Shown here one piece after another: positions 1-11,412 of a stretch of DNA of 64,000 bases (position 1 is the first letter of the stretch; every line of letters begins with the position of its first letter). Both the position numbers and the translations under genes were made by a program. This DNA comes from Alentia gelatinosa (taxonomy: Eukaryota > Annelida > Polychaeta > Phyllodocida > Polynoidae): the NCBI GenBank assembly GCA_950022655.1, contig OX465579.1, positions 42,759,950 through 42,823,949 on the forward strand. The letters are read 5' to 3'. Under the pieces are notes generated by a model, which worked only from the letters and a program-made list of their open reading frames with translations, ran no database searches and was not told the origin of the DNA.

Positions 1-56
1 TACAGGCTCGTATAATGTGTGTGTATGATACATATGGAATATTTTGTTTTCTTTCA

Positions 57-340
57 GTCTTGTGACCCGCAGATTATTTTTTTCCATTAATGAAGGAGAT
101 AATAGATGGCCCCTCGGTTCGGTCCTTCCGTCGCTCCGTGTTGAGAGAAAAGCTGGTCTGGTTGATGACAGCGCCCGACTTGTGCTGAGTGATGACTGGC
201 ATATAGCGACATTTTCTCCGGATGAAGAAGTTAGAGACGGCGTGTTCTCGGCACCAATGCCAGGGCGCTGTTCACAACCTGAAACATCAGACACTAAGTG
301 TACAATCTCAAGTGCTCACACAAAACATCTCCATCTATAA
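57..340 (+). CDS. Possible terminal exon of an unrecognised plus-strand gene
   Basis: A classic 3' splice site (pyrimidine-rich run, then TTTCTTTCAG) ends at position 56 and is followed by about 93 open codons to a TAA at 338-340. The reading begins around LVTRRLFFSINEGDNRW and ends ISSAHTKHLHL. It is neither low-complexity nor repeat-like, but I recognise no domain. If real it is the last exon of a gene entering from the left and converging on Dab. A second frame in the same stretch (ATG at 92, ending at a TGA near 188) also reads like protein, so the frame is uncertain. There is no nearby AATAAA to confirm a 3' end. Confidence 0.35.
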
Positions 341-1193
341 CTAAAAAAGCAAGTTTGTTGTTAGCAATTACACCAGTTGGATATCACTGAAATTTGATAG
401 ATCAAAATTGTCTAAGTATACTTTGAGCATTGACGTAGGTTCTATTGGAAGCATTCCAATACAAAATATTGTTTTAAAAACGCTTCCAATAATAGTCCCT
501 GAACAATTTATCATCAAGAACTTGGGGTTCTTTATTGGCTAAAGGTTTTATTTCTATCATGTGATAGATCAAAATATTACCAACATTAGTAGTGTTTTAA
601 ATTTTTTTAACAAGGCAGACTAGTGTCCCACCTAGGTCGGGCCTATGGTTTTATCTCACAAGATCCTGATTTAATAGATGGGTGCATCTATCAGGTTCAG
701 ACCAAAAAGGTATCTGGGTCTGTAAGTCATCGACCCAGTTGTTCTTGTTTTTTTTTCAATCTGGTTCCGCAATTGTAGTGTAGTGTTGAAGTCAGGTAGG
801 GCATGTATGAAATCCACTATTTTGATTTTCACATTACCCAACCCGTAATGGTCACTCTGGTTAAAGTGGTGACCTATATCAGTGTCTTCCTGTACTGGAT
901 ATGGTAGAAGTGGCCTTGAAGACGTTTCACAAATCATCGCTTTGGCCCACATATTGAATGCTGCATGTTTTACAGGTAATAGAGTATATATATGATGTTG
1001 GAGCTCTGGTATGTAATCTCAAATTTGGCTGAGAAGTCTAGGTCAGTCGAGAAGGACATTATGCGGCCAGTTTTATCTAATCTAGGGCAGTATCTGCAGA
1101 GGCGATTTGTGCTTTCCCTTAAAGTTTTGCTACTGATGGTGGCATGTGATTCGGGGTTAGAGCCAGGGCCTCTGCAACATGGTTGGTTCTTTT
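341..1193. other. Non-coding stretch, no gene seen
   Basis: AT-rich sequence with short open frames on both strands and no recognisable protein. A short inverted repeat (CTATTGGAAGC ... GCTTCCAATA) lies around 440-495. Nothing else can be supported. Confidence 0.5.
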
Positions 1194-1318
1194 GGCAATG
1201 TTTGCTATAGTTTAGCATGGCAACAGGCTGGTATCATATTGAATTCTGGTCAAATTCAAGGTATTGTCAGCCTCAGTGGAGGTGTTTCTGCCTCGTTTAA
1301 CAAATACTGTTAATTTGA
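1194..1318. repeat. Dispersed repeat, copy 1 (pairs with 23077-23195)
   Basis: A block of about 120 bp, starting near TTGCTAT and running through ATGGCAACAGG(C/T)TGGTATCA, recurs at about 23,077-23,195 in the same orientation with scattered substitutions. It has no coding potential or visible terminal repeats. It is probably a fragment of an interspersed element. Confidence 0.6.
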
Positions 1319-1445
1319 TCTAACAACACATACATCTAAGTTTGCGTATTTTCCCAATAGAAATTCTTATAACTGACTTTAGGAGCTGGCGTCTAAGACA
1401 TTTAAGGACATGCAGAGAGTAAGAGCCAATTAATAAATACTAGTA

Positions 1446-1889
1446 CAGTATAACCCCACAGACAGACATTTTGTTCGGAATGGTAATTTTTCTCTCTATT
1501 AAGTGTTTATTTCAACCCCGGTTGGGGGTTTACCCCACATAAATGCGCAGGAATTTCGGTAGGGAATGTTTCTTAACCCCATTTCAAATCTGATGGGACA
1601 GTGTTGGGACAACACTCCAGAATTTCTCGATTTCTTGTTTATGGTGCGTATCTGAGGCGTGTGTCTAGACAGCCAGACACCAGGCAACGGTCTGTATAGG
1701 CTCCTGTAGGCGTCAGTGGGCTGTCTGTATGGTTAGTGAAGTCTATATACCGTAGTATCATCTGTATAAAGGTATTATATACTACATAGCCTAACCGTTG
1801 ACAGACTAAAAATCCTGTTGAAGGGGACACAACCTGAGTAAGCGGACAATTTGCTCGGAGCGGGGTGCCCCTTAAGCAGGATTCTACTG
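1446..1889. mobile_element. Pogo/Tc1-like TA-flanked miniature element, copy 1
   Basis: A 444-bp unit flanked by TA on both sides. The left end is CAGTATAACCCC and the right end, read inward on the opposite strand, is CAGTAGAATCC followed by CTTAAGGGG and GCTCGGAGC-type motifs. Such CAGT(A)NAACC termini and TA targets are typical of the pogo/Tigger branch of Tc1/mariner. No transposase is present, so it is non-autonomous. A longer relative lies at 62,800-63,911. On the Dab strand it carries AATAAA (plus-strand 1506-1511), about 730 bp beyond the Dab stop. Confidence 0.6.
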
Positions 1890-2236
1890 TACACATATTA
1901 CCATGACCCTTCAATGTAGCCAGAAAAGAAGTGAGCGTGTAAAAATGATACATTATGCTACAACTGCCGACATTTCAACACAGTGTTTTTCTTTCAATAA
2001 TGTACATACGAAAGTCTTACCTCTACAAATATTGATACATTCTTTCGATATCTCGCTCATTGTGGCCACTGGAACCAGAGAAGAGTATATTTCAAAGGCT
2101 GACATGTAAATGCATAAATAATTCATTACATAAAATAATATATTTGGAAGGTAATCAATCTGAGCACACATCCACTCACACACAAAGCAGTTCAAGCTAT
2201 AAAAGATAGCTTCGAAACGACACAGCAAAAGAAACC

Positions 2237-2275
2237 TTAAATTGACAAATTGATTGTTTTAGAAAGGAAAAGTTG
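2237..2275 (-). CDS. dab: Dab: probable last coding exon (12 codons plus stop)
   Basis: After the NPF exon at 2439-2483 (phase 0) the next good minus-strand 3' splice site is TATCCTTTGTAACCTCAG, ending at 2276. It opens 12 codons (QLFLSKTINLSI) and a TAA at 2237-2239. Phase 0 to phase 0 is consistent. The residues are not conserved in any Dab I know, so the call rests only on splice-site quality and phase. The alternative is that the upstream NPF exon reads through its donor and stops about 20 codons later. Confidence 0.35.
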   Translation of the reverse strand, partial: QLFLSKTINLSI

Positions 2276-2438
2276 CTGAGGTTACAAAGGATAAACACAC
2301 GTGAAAACGACTCAAATTGTATGAAAAAGAACAAATACAGTAGAAAGTGTTGAAAGCGGATGAACCCCTGCCGATAATTTATAGTAGTTGTATTCCATAA
2401 TCGTTGGACATAAATAAAGTAAGATATGCGAGACTCAC
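2276..2438 (-). other. Dab short intron
   Basis: A 163-bp intron inferred between the 45-nt NPF exon (donor GTGAGTCTC) and the predicted last exon. AT-rich, nothing else seen. Confidence 0.35.
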
Positions 2439-2483
2439 ATTGGAACTGAATGGATTCGAGTTTGAGGGAGGCGGCATGTTACT
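2439..2483 (-). CDS. dab: Dab: 45-nt exon carrying an NPF motif
   Basis: This minus-strand exon is bounded by a 3' splice site (GATCAAGTTTCAG) and the donor GTGAGTCTC. It reads SNMPPPSNSNPFSSN in phase 0, exactly the phase left by the large upstream exon, which ends ...NPFAAQNQ. The NPFSS motif and Pro/Ser context match the preceding C-terminal residues (DNPFSS and GNPFAA). NPF is the ligand of EH domains (Eps15, EHD, intersectin), and Dab2-type proteins end in such motifs. Being so short it is easily missed by gene finders; it may also be alternatively spliced. Confidence 0.7.
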
Positions 2484-3653
2484 CTGAAACTTGATCCAGA
2501 AGACAAACTTAACACTAAGGTCTTATGTAATAAATACGATCGCAAGTCATTTCAATGGCGTGTGAATTTATATAGCGAATCTTCTTAACTGTGATGGATG
2601 CACAACTTTTGTTAGTAAATTGAATTATAAAATGTTAGCGTTAAATTCCTGGTTTCATGATTAAAAAGTCCATTTAATGAGTTTACAGCACGAAAAACAG
2701 ATTTACTCAAAAATGCAATTCATCAAGTAGAAAAATACATTCTATCCATACACAATCTACATGCTATTCTTAGCTTAAGTCAGCGAAAAAAAATATATTG
2801 GCCATTTCGTTCAGTGCATCGGAATTTAATCTAGATACTATGGTGATTCAAAAGACTTAAGGCAGCGAAGAGATGAATTAAATATAAAAAACTATTGGAA
2901 GATGATTGAATGCAAGGTATGCCCTAGCTTTAAGACTGCCCATCTAAATAATCACTTTTCTGTTAGAAGAAAAGGAGCAAAAACGAAAACTAAAATATCT
3001 TTCTGATTTTGAAAATACTACCAAAGGATTGACACAAAACCAGTTAAAATATATATTGGCCGATGCACCTTTTAGTATGTGGTATGTATCATGTCATTCA
3101 GGGATGAATGCTTTGCACAATTCTCTCAAGCTTTTATAGTCTGAGTTGATGATTATTTCAATCATTTAAAATATTTTCATATCTTTGTTTGCTTAAACAG
3201 TATTCCATAGGTTTTAGTGATGAGGCTTCGTGTGCGATGTATAAATACTAAAGTAAATTCAACCTCTGATGTAGTGTTGATATAACGCTTACGGATAAAA
3301 CAAGGGCTTTGAATTTGTAAACATAGGAATAAACAGAGGGGATTTAGACACAAAAAATGATCGCTTACACACACATTATCCTTTCACTCCTTAGACTTAA
3401 TATTAAGTATTTTAGTAACCATGTCTTACTAATCTACCAGTGAACTATCTCATTAACCAGTAAATGAAGTTACGGCAAATAATGTAATGGTAATGTAACT
3501 TGTATGAGGATATACATTTTAAAGGTGAGAATATACATGTAATGTTAATTCTTTTATAATTTCCTATGTTCTTCACTAGTTTTAATGTTGCCATCTTACT
3601 GATATACATGCTTAAGACATATTACTATACCTGAATTCCGGATATCTACGTAC
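2484..3653 (-). other. Dab intron, 1.17 kb
   Basis: AT-rich intron between the large DPF exon (donor GTACGTAG) and the 45-nt NPF exon. No repeat or second gene recognised. Confidence 0.55.
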
Positions 3654-6600
3654 CTGGTTTTGGGCGGCGAAAGGGTTGCCTTGGAACTGTCTCGCAGGCA
3701 CCACTGGCGGTGCTGCGCCATTCTGGGGCTGCGAAGACGAGGAAGAGAATGGGTTATCATTGGACGAACTGCCACCACTGCCAACGCTGCCCTCACGCCC
3801 TCCCCGTGACTCCCCATTGTCCAACTGGCTGGAGCCATTCACTTTTAAACCAGGGTCAACGACAAAAGGGTCGCGGAAAGGCGATTGCGTCCGAGGGGAG
3901 TCGCTGCGGAACTGGCTAGTTGAAGAGGATGCCGATGGGGGAGTCGGCCAAGTCGACTGCTGCTCGGGTTTCTTACTGCCTAGGGCAAACTTGAAGGGAT
4001 CGAGCGAAGCAAATGGGTCAGAGTGCAAACTGGCCGAGTCCGTTCTGGTGCTGTCTGAATCGGACACTCCATTCACAGTCGTGTCAAATAGATCAGAACC
4101 GTTAGCTGGTTTGGATTGAGTTCCCTCCCCCAAATCACTGGAGGAGGACACGTTGGACTGGTCCTTAAGGTTAGTTGATTGGTGAGGATCGCACAAAGGG
4201 AAGGCGTCTGATGCGACCTTCTTGCTGGCGCCCGTGTTCCAGTCCACGAGGAACGGATCTGGCGTTGTTGATGAATGCACTGACGATGTGTCTGATCGTG
4301 CTTTAGAGGTAGAGTCATTTCTCTTAATTGGCACCGTGCTAAAGGGGTCTGAAGCACTATCATGCTGAGATTCACTGGTTGATCTCTCAGATGTCGTGCG
4401 GCTACGGCTTGGTTCACTGCGTAAAGAATCACGGCTCTGCTTGCGGCCTTGTCTACCCAGAGCAGGGGAGGAAACAACGGGCGTACCCTTACCACCAGAT
4501 GTAAAGAAGGGGTCGTTAGCAAAAGGGTCCTCTACGAAGGAATCACTTAAACTGCCTTTCACAGACTCATTATCTTTGGACCCAATAGCTTTCGTTCTAA
4601 ACGCTACCACTTGCTGGGTAATGTCTTTATTGAAAGGGTCGTTCTCTGAGAATGGGTCAATCGGCGAATCGTCTACAAATGGATCAACGCCTTCGGGGAA
4701 TGGATCAACTTTGGGTTCAAGAGCCTCTGCAACCAGTTGTTCCGGAGGCTCCTCCTTAGGATCCTCTGGGGGCAACGTGATCGTCTCTGTGGCTAGCACA
4801 CTGAACATGGGTTCTGATTGGTTACTTCTTAACATAGCCTTAACACTATCCACTCGCCGGGCGGCTGTTTGGACGTCAGTGCGGTCCGACTGTCTCTGGT
4901 GCGCCTCACGAGAGAAGCCCTCTGTGGGGAACCTCTCTGAGTGACGCGTGTATCCATCGCGGCTGAAAGGATCGGGGACTGATTGAGAGAGCGGGGGAGT
5001 GGCGCGACTGGTCGGGGGCGTAGTCTGGGCGGTCACTGGAGGAGACTTGGCGTTCTCTGGGACGTGGGTGAGGGTGGGGCTTTGCTGGGCGCCACCGGGT
5101 GTGCGTGGCCTGGGCCGGGGTCGTGGTCGTGCCACCACAGAGGTACCTGTAGGAGAGGGACTAACGCCTGGGGTGGGGCTTGCATTAGGAGATGGGTGAC
5201 CGAGACTGTCATGCCTCACGGAGGTGGGTGGGGTGTAGAAACTATCCTGGTGGCCTGCCAAAGGGGGTGTTGCCCGGCTCAGCTGGTGGCTGGTGTGTGT
5301 ACTTCGCTGTGCGATTCTTGGGGAGCCGGGAGGTGTGGCTTGTGGAGCAAAAGGATCCTGCTTAAAGGCCTGGAATGGAGGAGGAGTGGAGGACAGTTTG
5401 GGCTCAAACGGTGGGAAGGCAAACTGATCCTGCTCCGGCAACACCACCTGCATCTGCCACTGTCTGTCTCGGGCCGATGCAGGTGGGGTTCTAGACACGT
5501 CCTGGGCAGGTAACGTCGTCTGTCGCGACATGGTGAAGCTGGCCTGCTGGGTGTGCGCCGGCAGCGTTTTCTGTCGTGGGAGTGTGCGGCTCTGGAAGGC
5601 ATCATGCTTTGGCAGTGGGGGCGGGGTGAAATGCGGGGCGGGCATGGACTGGTGGGACGTCGGCGGTGTACTCTGCGATGGTAGCGGCGGGGGAGCATGC
5701 TGTGGTGGGGGCGTCTCAGGTAGAGATAAGGGCTGAGATAGTGGGCCGGAACTTGGCGGTCTTGGGGGCAGGGCGGGGGGGCTACTTTCCTCTGTAAAGT
5801 CAATGGTGGCCTGTCGCGAGAAGGCACTCGTATCAATGCGCCCTGCGCGGCGAGACATCGCGCCTACGTCTATGGTAGCTTGTCGCGTCATGCTTGGGCG
5901 TGAGGAGGAGGTGGAGGAAAAGGAAGGTCGGGGAGGGGGTGCAGGAGCTTGTTCAGGCATCTCCACAGTTCCTTGCCGTGGTAGCGGAGGTGGGGGCACC
6001 TCTGGAGACGGCAGGCTGAAGTCCTCAGGCGTACTTACATTACTGCTTGTCGTTCCGTCTCTCGCTACTTTATCACTACGAGTAGTGGGAGGGGTACTTG
6101 AGCTAGCACTTATGTCTAGTGCCTGTGGTTTGCTTAGTCCGCTAGGTGCTGATGGCTTTAACTGAGAAGTATCAAACGGTCCCTGAAAATGTGTCTTAGC
6201 AAGGATTGCCGATGTGTCAAAAGGGTCGGGTTCTTGAGACTCAAATGAGGCAGTAGGTTGGGTAAATGGTGCCGACCCGAATGGGTCCGTTATTGGGTCT
6301 GACCCAAATGGGTCAGCAGCTGATTGTGCAGGGCGGGGTCGGCTGCGGGATGAGCGGGCACTACCCCCTCTTACCAGTTCTGGACTGCCTACCTGTTGTG
6401 GAGCCATGGCGTTGAGAGAAGGCTTTGCAGGCTCTGGTGCCTTGAAGAACTGACTCCGGTCGACGTACTTATTCGCCGGCGTGAAATCAGCAAGGTTGCC
6501 AAGGTCACCAAAGGTGTTGGCGGGTGCGGCCTGCGCTGGACTTTGGTGGGTCTGGCTCATATTGGGACTTGCCGGCGCAACAGCGTTCGCTGGCTGCATG

Positions 6601-7172
6601 GGCTGAAGAGGTGCGCCAAAACTAGCCTGGATTGGGGCAGCGGCTGGCGGTGCTGCCACACCACCGGGCTGTGGATACGCCGGCTGGCCCGGTCCACCAA
6701 GAGAGGCGAAGGCTGCATAACGATCCTGACCCTGAGTCTGCGTGAAGAAAGGATCATCTTTGAACGGATCTTTCTGAACGGGCATGCTGCCAAACGCGCC
6801 TTGCTGTTGTGGAAGCTGCTGTTGTGGCGGCGGTGTCTGGAACTGCTGTTGTTGCGGTGGCTGTTGTGGTGCCCCATGTCCCTGCATCTGCGCTACAGCG
6901 TGTTGCGGAGATTGCACCTGAGGAGGGAAGGCAGCAAAGGATGGCTGCTGGAGCTGTGGCTGCTGTGGTATTGGTTGCTGAGGCTGCTGCGGTTGCGGCG
7001 CCCCAAACTGACCCTGACCGAATGGGTCCGTATTGAAGGGGTCTGACTGCGTCTGTGGGAATGGCTGTTGCTGTTGCTGTTGCTGCTGCTGCATCGGCTG
7101 CTTCTGCTGCTGTTGCTGTGTTCCATAGTTGGGTGGAGGTGCAAGCGTTGGTGGCTGTGTAGAGAATGGATC
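3654..7172 (-). CDS. dab: Dab (Disabled): single large exon, DPF/NPF-rich endocytic tail
   Basis: This 3,519-nt exon (1,173 codons, about residues 269-1441) starts after the acceptor CCCTCTCCACAG at DPFSTQPP and ends at NPFAAQNQ before donor GTACGTAG. It encodes a disordered adaptor tail. I count 21 DPF motifs, often in pairs such as DPFNTDPF and DPFKDDPF, plus a cluster of four near VDPFPEGVDPFVDDSP; these bind the alpha-ear of AP-2. Two NPF motifs near the end suit EH-domain partners. The N-terminal third is Gln-rich; the middle is Pro-rich with SH3-type runs (PPALPPRPP, PPPLPRQG) and five copies of RQ(A/K/T/G)T. It follows the PTB exons in phase 0. The tail is longer than in human Dab2 (770 residues in all) but shorter than in fly Disabled. 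The open frame runs on to 3612 if the donor is not used. Confidence 0.93.
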
Positions 7173-7409
7173 CTGTGGAGAGGGAAAACACGCGGAAATC
7201 ACTAAAACATTCCGATATTTCACATTATTATAGCGGTATAGGATTAAGCAAAGCGATCTCATTAATAGAAATTCCACTAGAGCGATATAGCCGTGTTCGA
7301 TTCCCACCGCATTAGTTGGTCATAGAGAAGTTAAAGTATATGAAAACGCAAACTACACGTGTGAGTATTTCTATGTACATTATAAGAGTAAGGTTATTGA
7401 AACCTACAC
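7173..7409 (-). other. Dab intron, about 240 bp
   Basis: Short intron whose 3' splice site (CCCTCTCCACAG) is strong but whose donor near 7,409 is poor and out of phase. See the separate finding. Confidence 0.5.
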
Positions 7410-7533
7410 GCTGTGCACCCATAGCCTGATTCCCAAAATTCTGCTCAAAGCTGACAGGGAACTGGGGAGCAGCGGCTGCGGGAGCGGCAGTTGGAGCTGC
7501 AGCGGATGAGAAGGAATCAACCTGCTCAAATGT
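7410..7533 (-). CDS. dab: Dab: Ala/Pro-rich linker exon (3' edge uncertain)
   Basis: Minus-strand acceptor TTTCATTTTCAG ends at 7534 and opens TFEQVDSFSSAAAPTAA, continuing through Ala/Pro residues to SFEQNFGNQAMGAQ. It joins the PTB exons in phase 0 and the frame is clearly coding. The next exon needs a phase-0 junction, but around 7,400-7,415 I see only phase-1 GT donors (CAGC|GTGTAG or GTGTAG|GTTTC). A non-canonical donor, an extra base in this assembly or a missed microexon could explain this. The FEQ repeats flank a flexible link between the PTB domain and the DPF tail. Confidence 0.75.
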
Positions 7534-10500
7534 CTGAAAATGAAATGGTTATGTGGGTTAGAGAAGTGCACAATGTTGGCTGTGTGGTGTTATTAGATTT
7601 GAAAGTTAGAAACCAAACCCACAGTATTCAGATTATCAACATGAGGAGGCAGTTAGTTTGTTTCGCTATATCATAACTCCCAGTTCTTACTTCAAGTGAA
7701 AACTACAAAATATCTTTCAATCGGTAAATAAATGAAAAAAGCACGAAGGTATGGCACAACTAGGGGATAACAGGATAAAGGATTGACTGCTATATTTACA
7801 AAAGGGAGCATGCAGCGTTAGGATTGTAACAGGGTGAATTTAGAATGAAAGCATTTGCAAGGATGAGAACAGAAATAACGTCTAAATTGATGCAACTCCT
7901 TCTAAGTGGTGAACAATGAAACAAAACAATAACGGTGTAGGATACAGCTATATATACCACAATACGGCACATTCTTCTATAGGAGATACTGTGGGAGGCA
8001 TGCCATATATCCTCCAGAAAGGGATTTGTTGTCCATAAGAACAACGTCTTGGGGTATATCTCATACTGAGATACAACTTTAGCCTGTAAACAATATGTTT
8101 CAGACTTAGTTATCATTCTGTGTCCAGTCTGAATTGAATTGAAAAGTATGATAGCTTTCACGCTTGCCAGATTCATGTGGTTGCTGGTTTTGAAAAAGAA
8201 CTAGCAAGAGAACAAATTTAGTTGCAATATCAGGAAATAATTTCAAAATTTCACATAAAGAAAGGGTAAACTGTATATAACCAACCCCGTTCGCCTGAAG
8301 GGAAATGTTCTCTCTGATTCAGAAATTATTTGGAGATGGTATTTGGGGAAAGGGGCAATTTCGCACCGATTTCTTACCACTTCAAGGTTGAGTAGCTGGT
8401 TCTCTAGATCTAAGAGATTGGCTGACGATGAACTCTCGGCGATTTTTTTCTCCCCTACATCTTTCTGCTCAGCGCTCCCACCCTACATCCACAGAAAACA
8501 AAATAGCCACATGCAAACGTGCTGTCACAGTAGGGAGTACGACTAGCTAACACTCAAGAGCGCCACAGGCAATAAAAGAAAACATCAAAGGAAAGTTATA
8601 GTATTCAGGAAACCGATCCATGTAACAATAAGCCACCGTGTTAATAGTGCTGTTTATACAAAGGCCGTTCTTATGAATTATGCGATGTTTTGTTGGCCAA
8701 AAGTCGCGTTTGAATGATATTTTATTCATTCTGGAGTTAAGTTCTCGAAAGCTTAAAATTAATTACAATATTTTTAATTTCTTACTTACACAACAATTGG
8801 TTTGGATAATATTTGTACATTAGATCGGTGGATGTTACATGGACAGGCCACAGGAACAGTTTAGAAAATCCGTAAGCTAATTTTGTCAAATGCGTAGCCT
8901 TGGAGTAATCAATATAAATTTAGCGTGAAAAAACAAAGATATGTAGCTCTACGTAAGTACAATTTTGTTTACTCATTTCTGTATAAATTTGGTGAAGAGA
9001 GCAGTAGCTCAATGAAAATAAATTAAAAGTCAATAAGCAAAGCGAGTTTTACATGTTTTTTACAGGCATCAAAGTAGAATAAAAAATCCTGATTGATCAA
9101 CTTGTGCATGTAGCCAAAACTATGAAACCACACAATTTGAAGATATTCTATGTTCTATGAGTGTTCACCTTTTGAACCATCACCAAGAATGCACTGCATT
9201 CTAAATCAACGTTAAAGGGTTAAACAATCTGTTGAACTTGAAGAACTAGAGCAATGTACAATCCCTACAATAAAGTAAGGTGTAACGTTAAAACATGCAA
9301 AAACAAGTTATTTGTATAAAATAAAAAGGACAAAGACAAACATAATCATACGGACAACATATGATATTTTGGTTCTTGCATAGACAACGTTGTGGGACTA
9401 TAATATAAACACAAATTACCAAACGAGAATCGTACCACAACCAAAAGACAACACTTGCGGGGGGGGGGGGGGGGGGGGGGTACCCTTCATAAGTAAAAAC
9501 TCATTAAACATCTGATAGAAATAATTGATAACAACAAGGAAAGCTGCATGTGTTCACAGATCAAGATCTGATCGCTGAAATATACCAGTCACAGGGCTAT
9601 GAAGACGACGGCCGAAGCATAGAACTCAAGGGTTCATGTAAGCAGACTAAGGTGACAACACCTAGGATGGAGGCTACATGCGAGTGGCTTCTGCAGCCAG
9701 CCCCATACTCACTGAAGCAGGGAAAGTGTCATGTCTGTATCTTTGTCTGTGTCTATGTCTGTGGTATAAATGTCTGGGCACCTGAAAGCAGCAAACGGCA
9801 GTTATAGGCTGCAGCTGGCGGTACTTGAGGAGGTGCAACAGACAGCCAGTCCAAGCCAAGATGCTTTAAATGACGGAGTCAATCCTACAACGTCCTCAAA
9901 CAACACAGCAAGCCCTTAACGCACGCAAAACTGGATGTGTATGGGTAGATTATTTGCAGAATGCATATATACCGAGCTACATGCCAATGCATTATTTAGA
10001 TTTTGAAGCACATTGTACGATGCACGATAAAAGTGTAGACTTGGGAGGACGTTTCTTTTATATTGAGGTTAACAAATACATATATTCCCAATCGACAGTA
10101 AACGGACGTTCTTCCGCTGTACCAATTCCAGGAACCCTTGGGACGAGTCCTTGTACCCGTAGTTAAAGATGGTCATATATGTTAGGCAAGTAATAAATCT
10201 CTCCGACATTGATATTTCGATTGTATATACAAGAAGTAATGAAATAGAATACGTATTTGCTTTTTTAAGATTGGATTAAAGGAAAGCTATGCTAATCTGG
10301 AAATAATATGGTGTGAGCATGACCTAAGATGGATACATACTACAATAACTAAACGTGTGAGAATTGATCTAAAGAGATGTTTCTGACACCATAAATATAT
10401 GCTAGTAATTTTAGGAAATGTTAAATATATGATTTCGAGAGTCAAGTAGTAATCTGAATGTGGATTGACAACCAATTCCAACGAGCAAATGTTTTCCATG

Positions 10501-11412
10501 TTCCAAAAATACAGGGGTTCGTTTTAACAGGTACCAGAAAATGGATGCTCTTTTGTTACCAAAAGGCAGCACAATTTCATCTCCTAACCTTTGTAATATC
10601 TTAATATAACCTCTGTAATATAGAACAGAAAGAAATTTAGATAGCTTTGAAAGTATTGTATACTTGACTTCGAAAATAGTTTTTTATGAGAAAGCACCAC
10701 GAGAGGCGCCGAAACACAATACCCCGTTTGTACAAAGCCAACGCTGATTGGTTAATCTCAGTGAGACAAGTGAAAACAACTCATTCCTGTGGTTCAGTGG
10801 TACATGCTACTGTTACTGTAGAACACACATGCTGCTTGGAAGGCAGCCCGAGCCCAATGGGTCGGAGTCATGCTATGAGCAGCGGGACGGACATATACTG
10901 TGACCCACCTGCCTGTTGTCATCTATTAACGTGTCAAATAACAGGGATTTGAATCTAGCCTGAAATATCAAAACCAATTTAAGATGAAATCATCAAAATT
11001 GAAAAGCAAGATGAAGGTCAATTGAGAAGCCTCTTTTGGCGGAGAATCCACTTCCCAGTGCAAGAGTGGAATAAGTTCTTGTGATGACCAAGTAGTGGCC
11101 AGGGGGCAGCTGTGTTCGGATATTAATGCCAGTATATGCAGCCTCCTCGCTGAGAAATCACTACAATCGCTGTTGTTCATGGGCACACTGCGCCAGAAGA
11201 ATGAACTCCCTAAAACAAATTCTAAATCACAATCATCGGGGTTGTGCGTCCTAACACGGACCGACCCTCTCTGGTAACAATATATTCATGATGAGAGCTG
11301 ACATTCACTGATTCTGTATTCACAATGCCGATAATGCAAACGTCAATATCGATGCAGACTGCGGAGAAATGGGAGGGAGGACACGATGCCACGATGAGTG
11401 AGTGCTACTTAC
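7534..11412 (-). other. Dab intron, 3.9 kb
   Basis: AT-rich intron between the last PTB exon and the Ala/Pro linker exon. It contains a 22-base G tract at 9459-9480, and short open frames on both strands around 9,550-10,170 that have no conserved residues or splice support. No other feature was recognised. Confidence 0.6.
9459..9480. repeat. Poly-G tract, 22 bases
   Basis: Uninterrupted run of G on the plus strand in a Dab intron. Lengths of such tracts are often unreliable in assemblies. Confidence 0.95.

Noticed and set aside
3676..7046. Many long plus- and minus-strand open frames overlapping the large Dab exon
   Set aside because: They are shadows of the GC- and proline-rich Dab reading frame; only the 1,173-codon minus frame has the DPF/NPF motif pattern and in-phase splice neighbours.
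7290..7312. GTTCGATTCCCACC, resembling a tRNA T-arm
   Set aside because: The flanking bases do not pair as a T stem and no D or anticodon arm precedes it.
9550..9859. Plus- and minus-strand frames in a Dab intron
   Set aside because: They cover a TCTGTATCTTTGTCTGTGTC-type simple stretch and have no conserved residues or splice sites.
10790..10880. Possible tRNA-like sequence (GTGGTTCAGTGGTACATGCT)
   Set aside because: The A-box match is fair, but the B-box-like sequence is too far away and no cloverleaf can be drawn.
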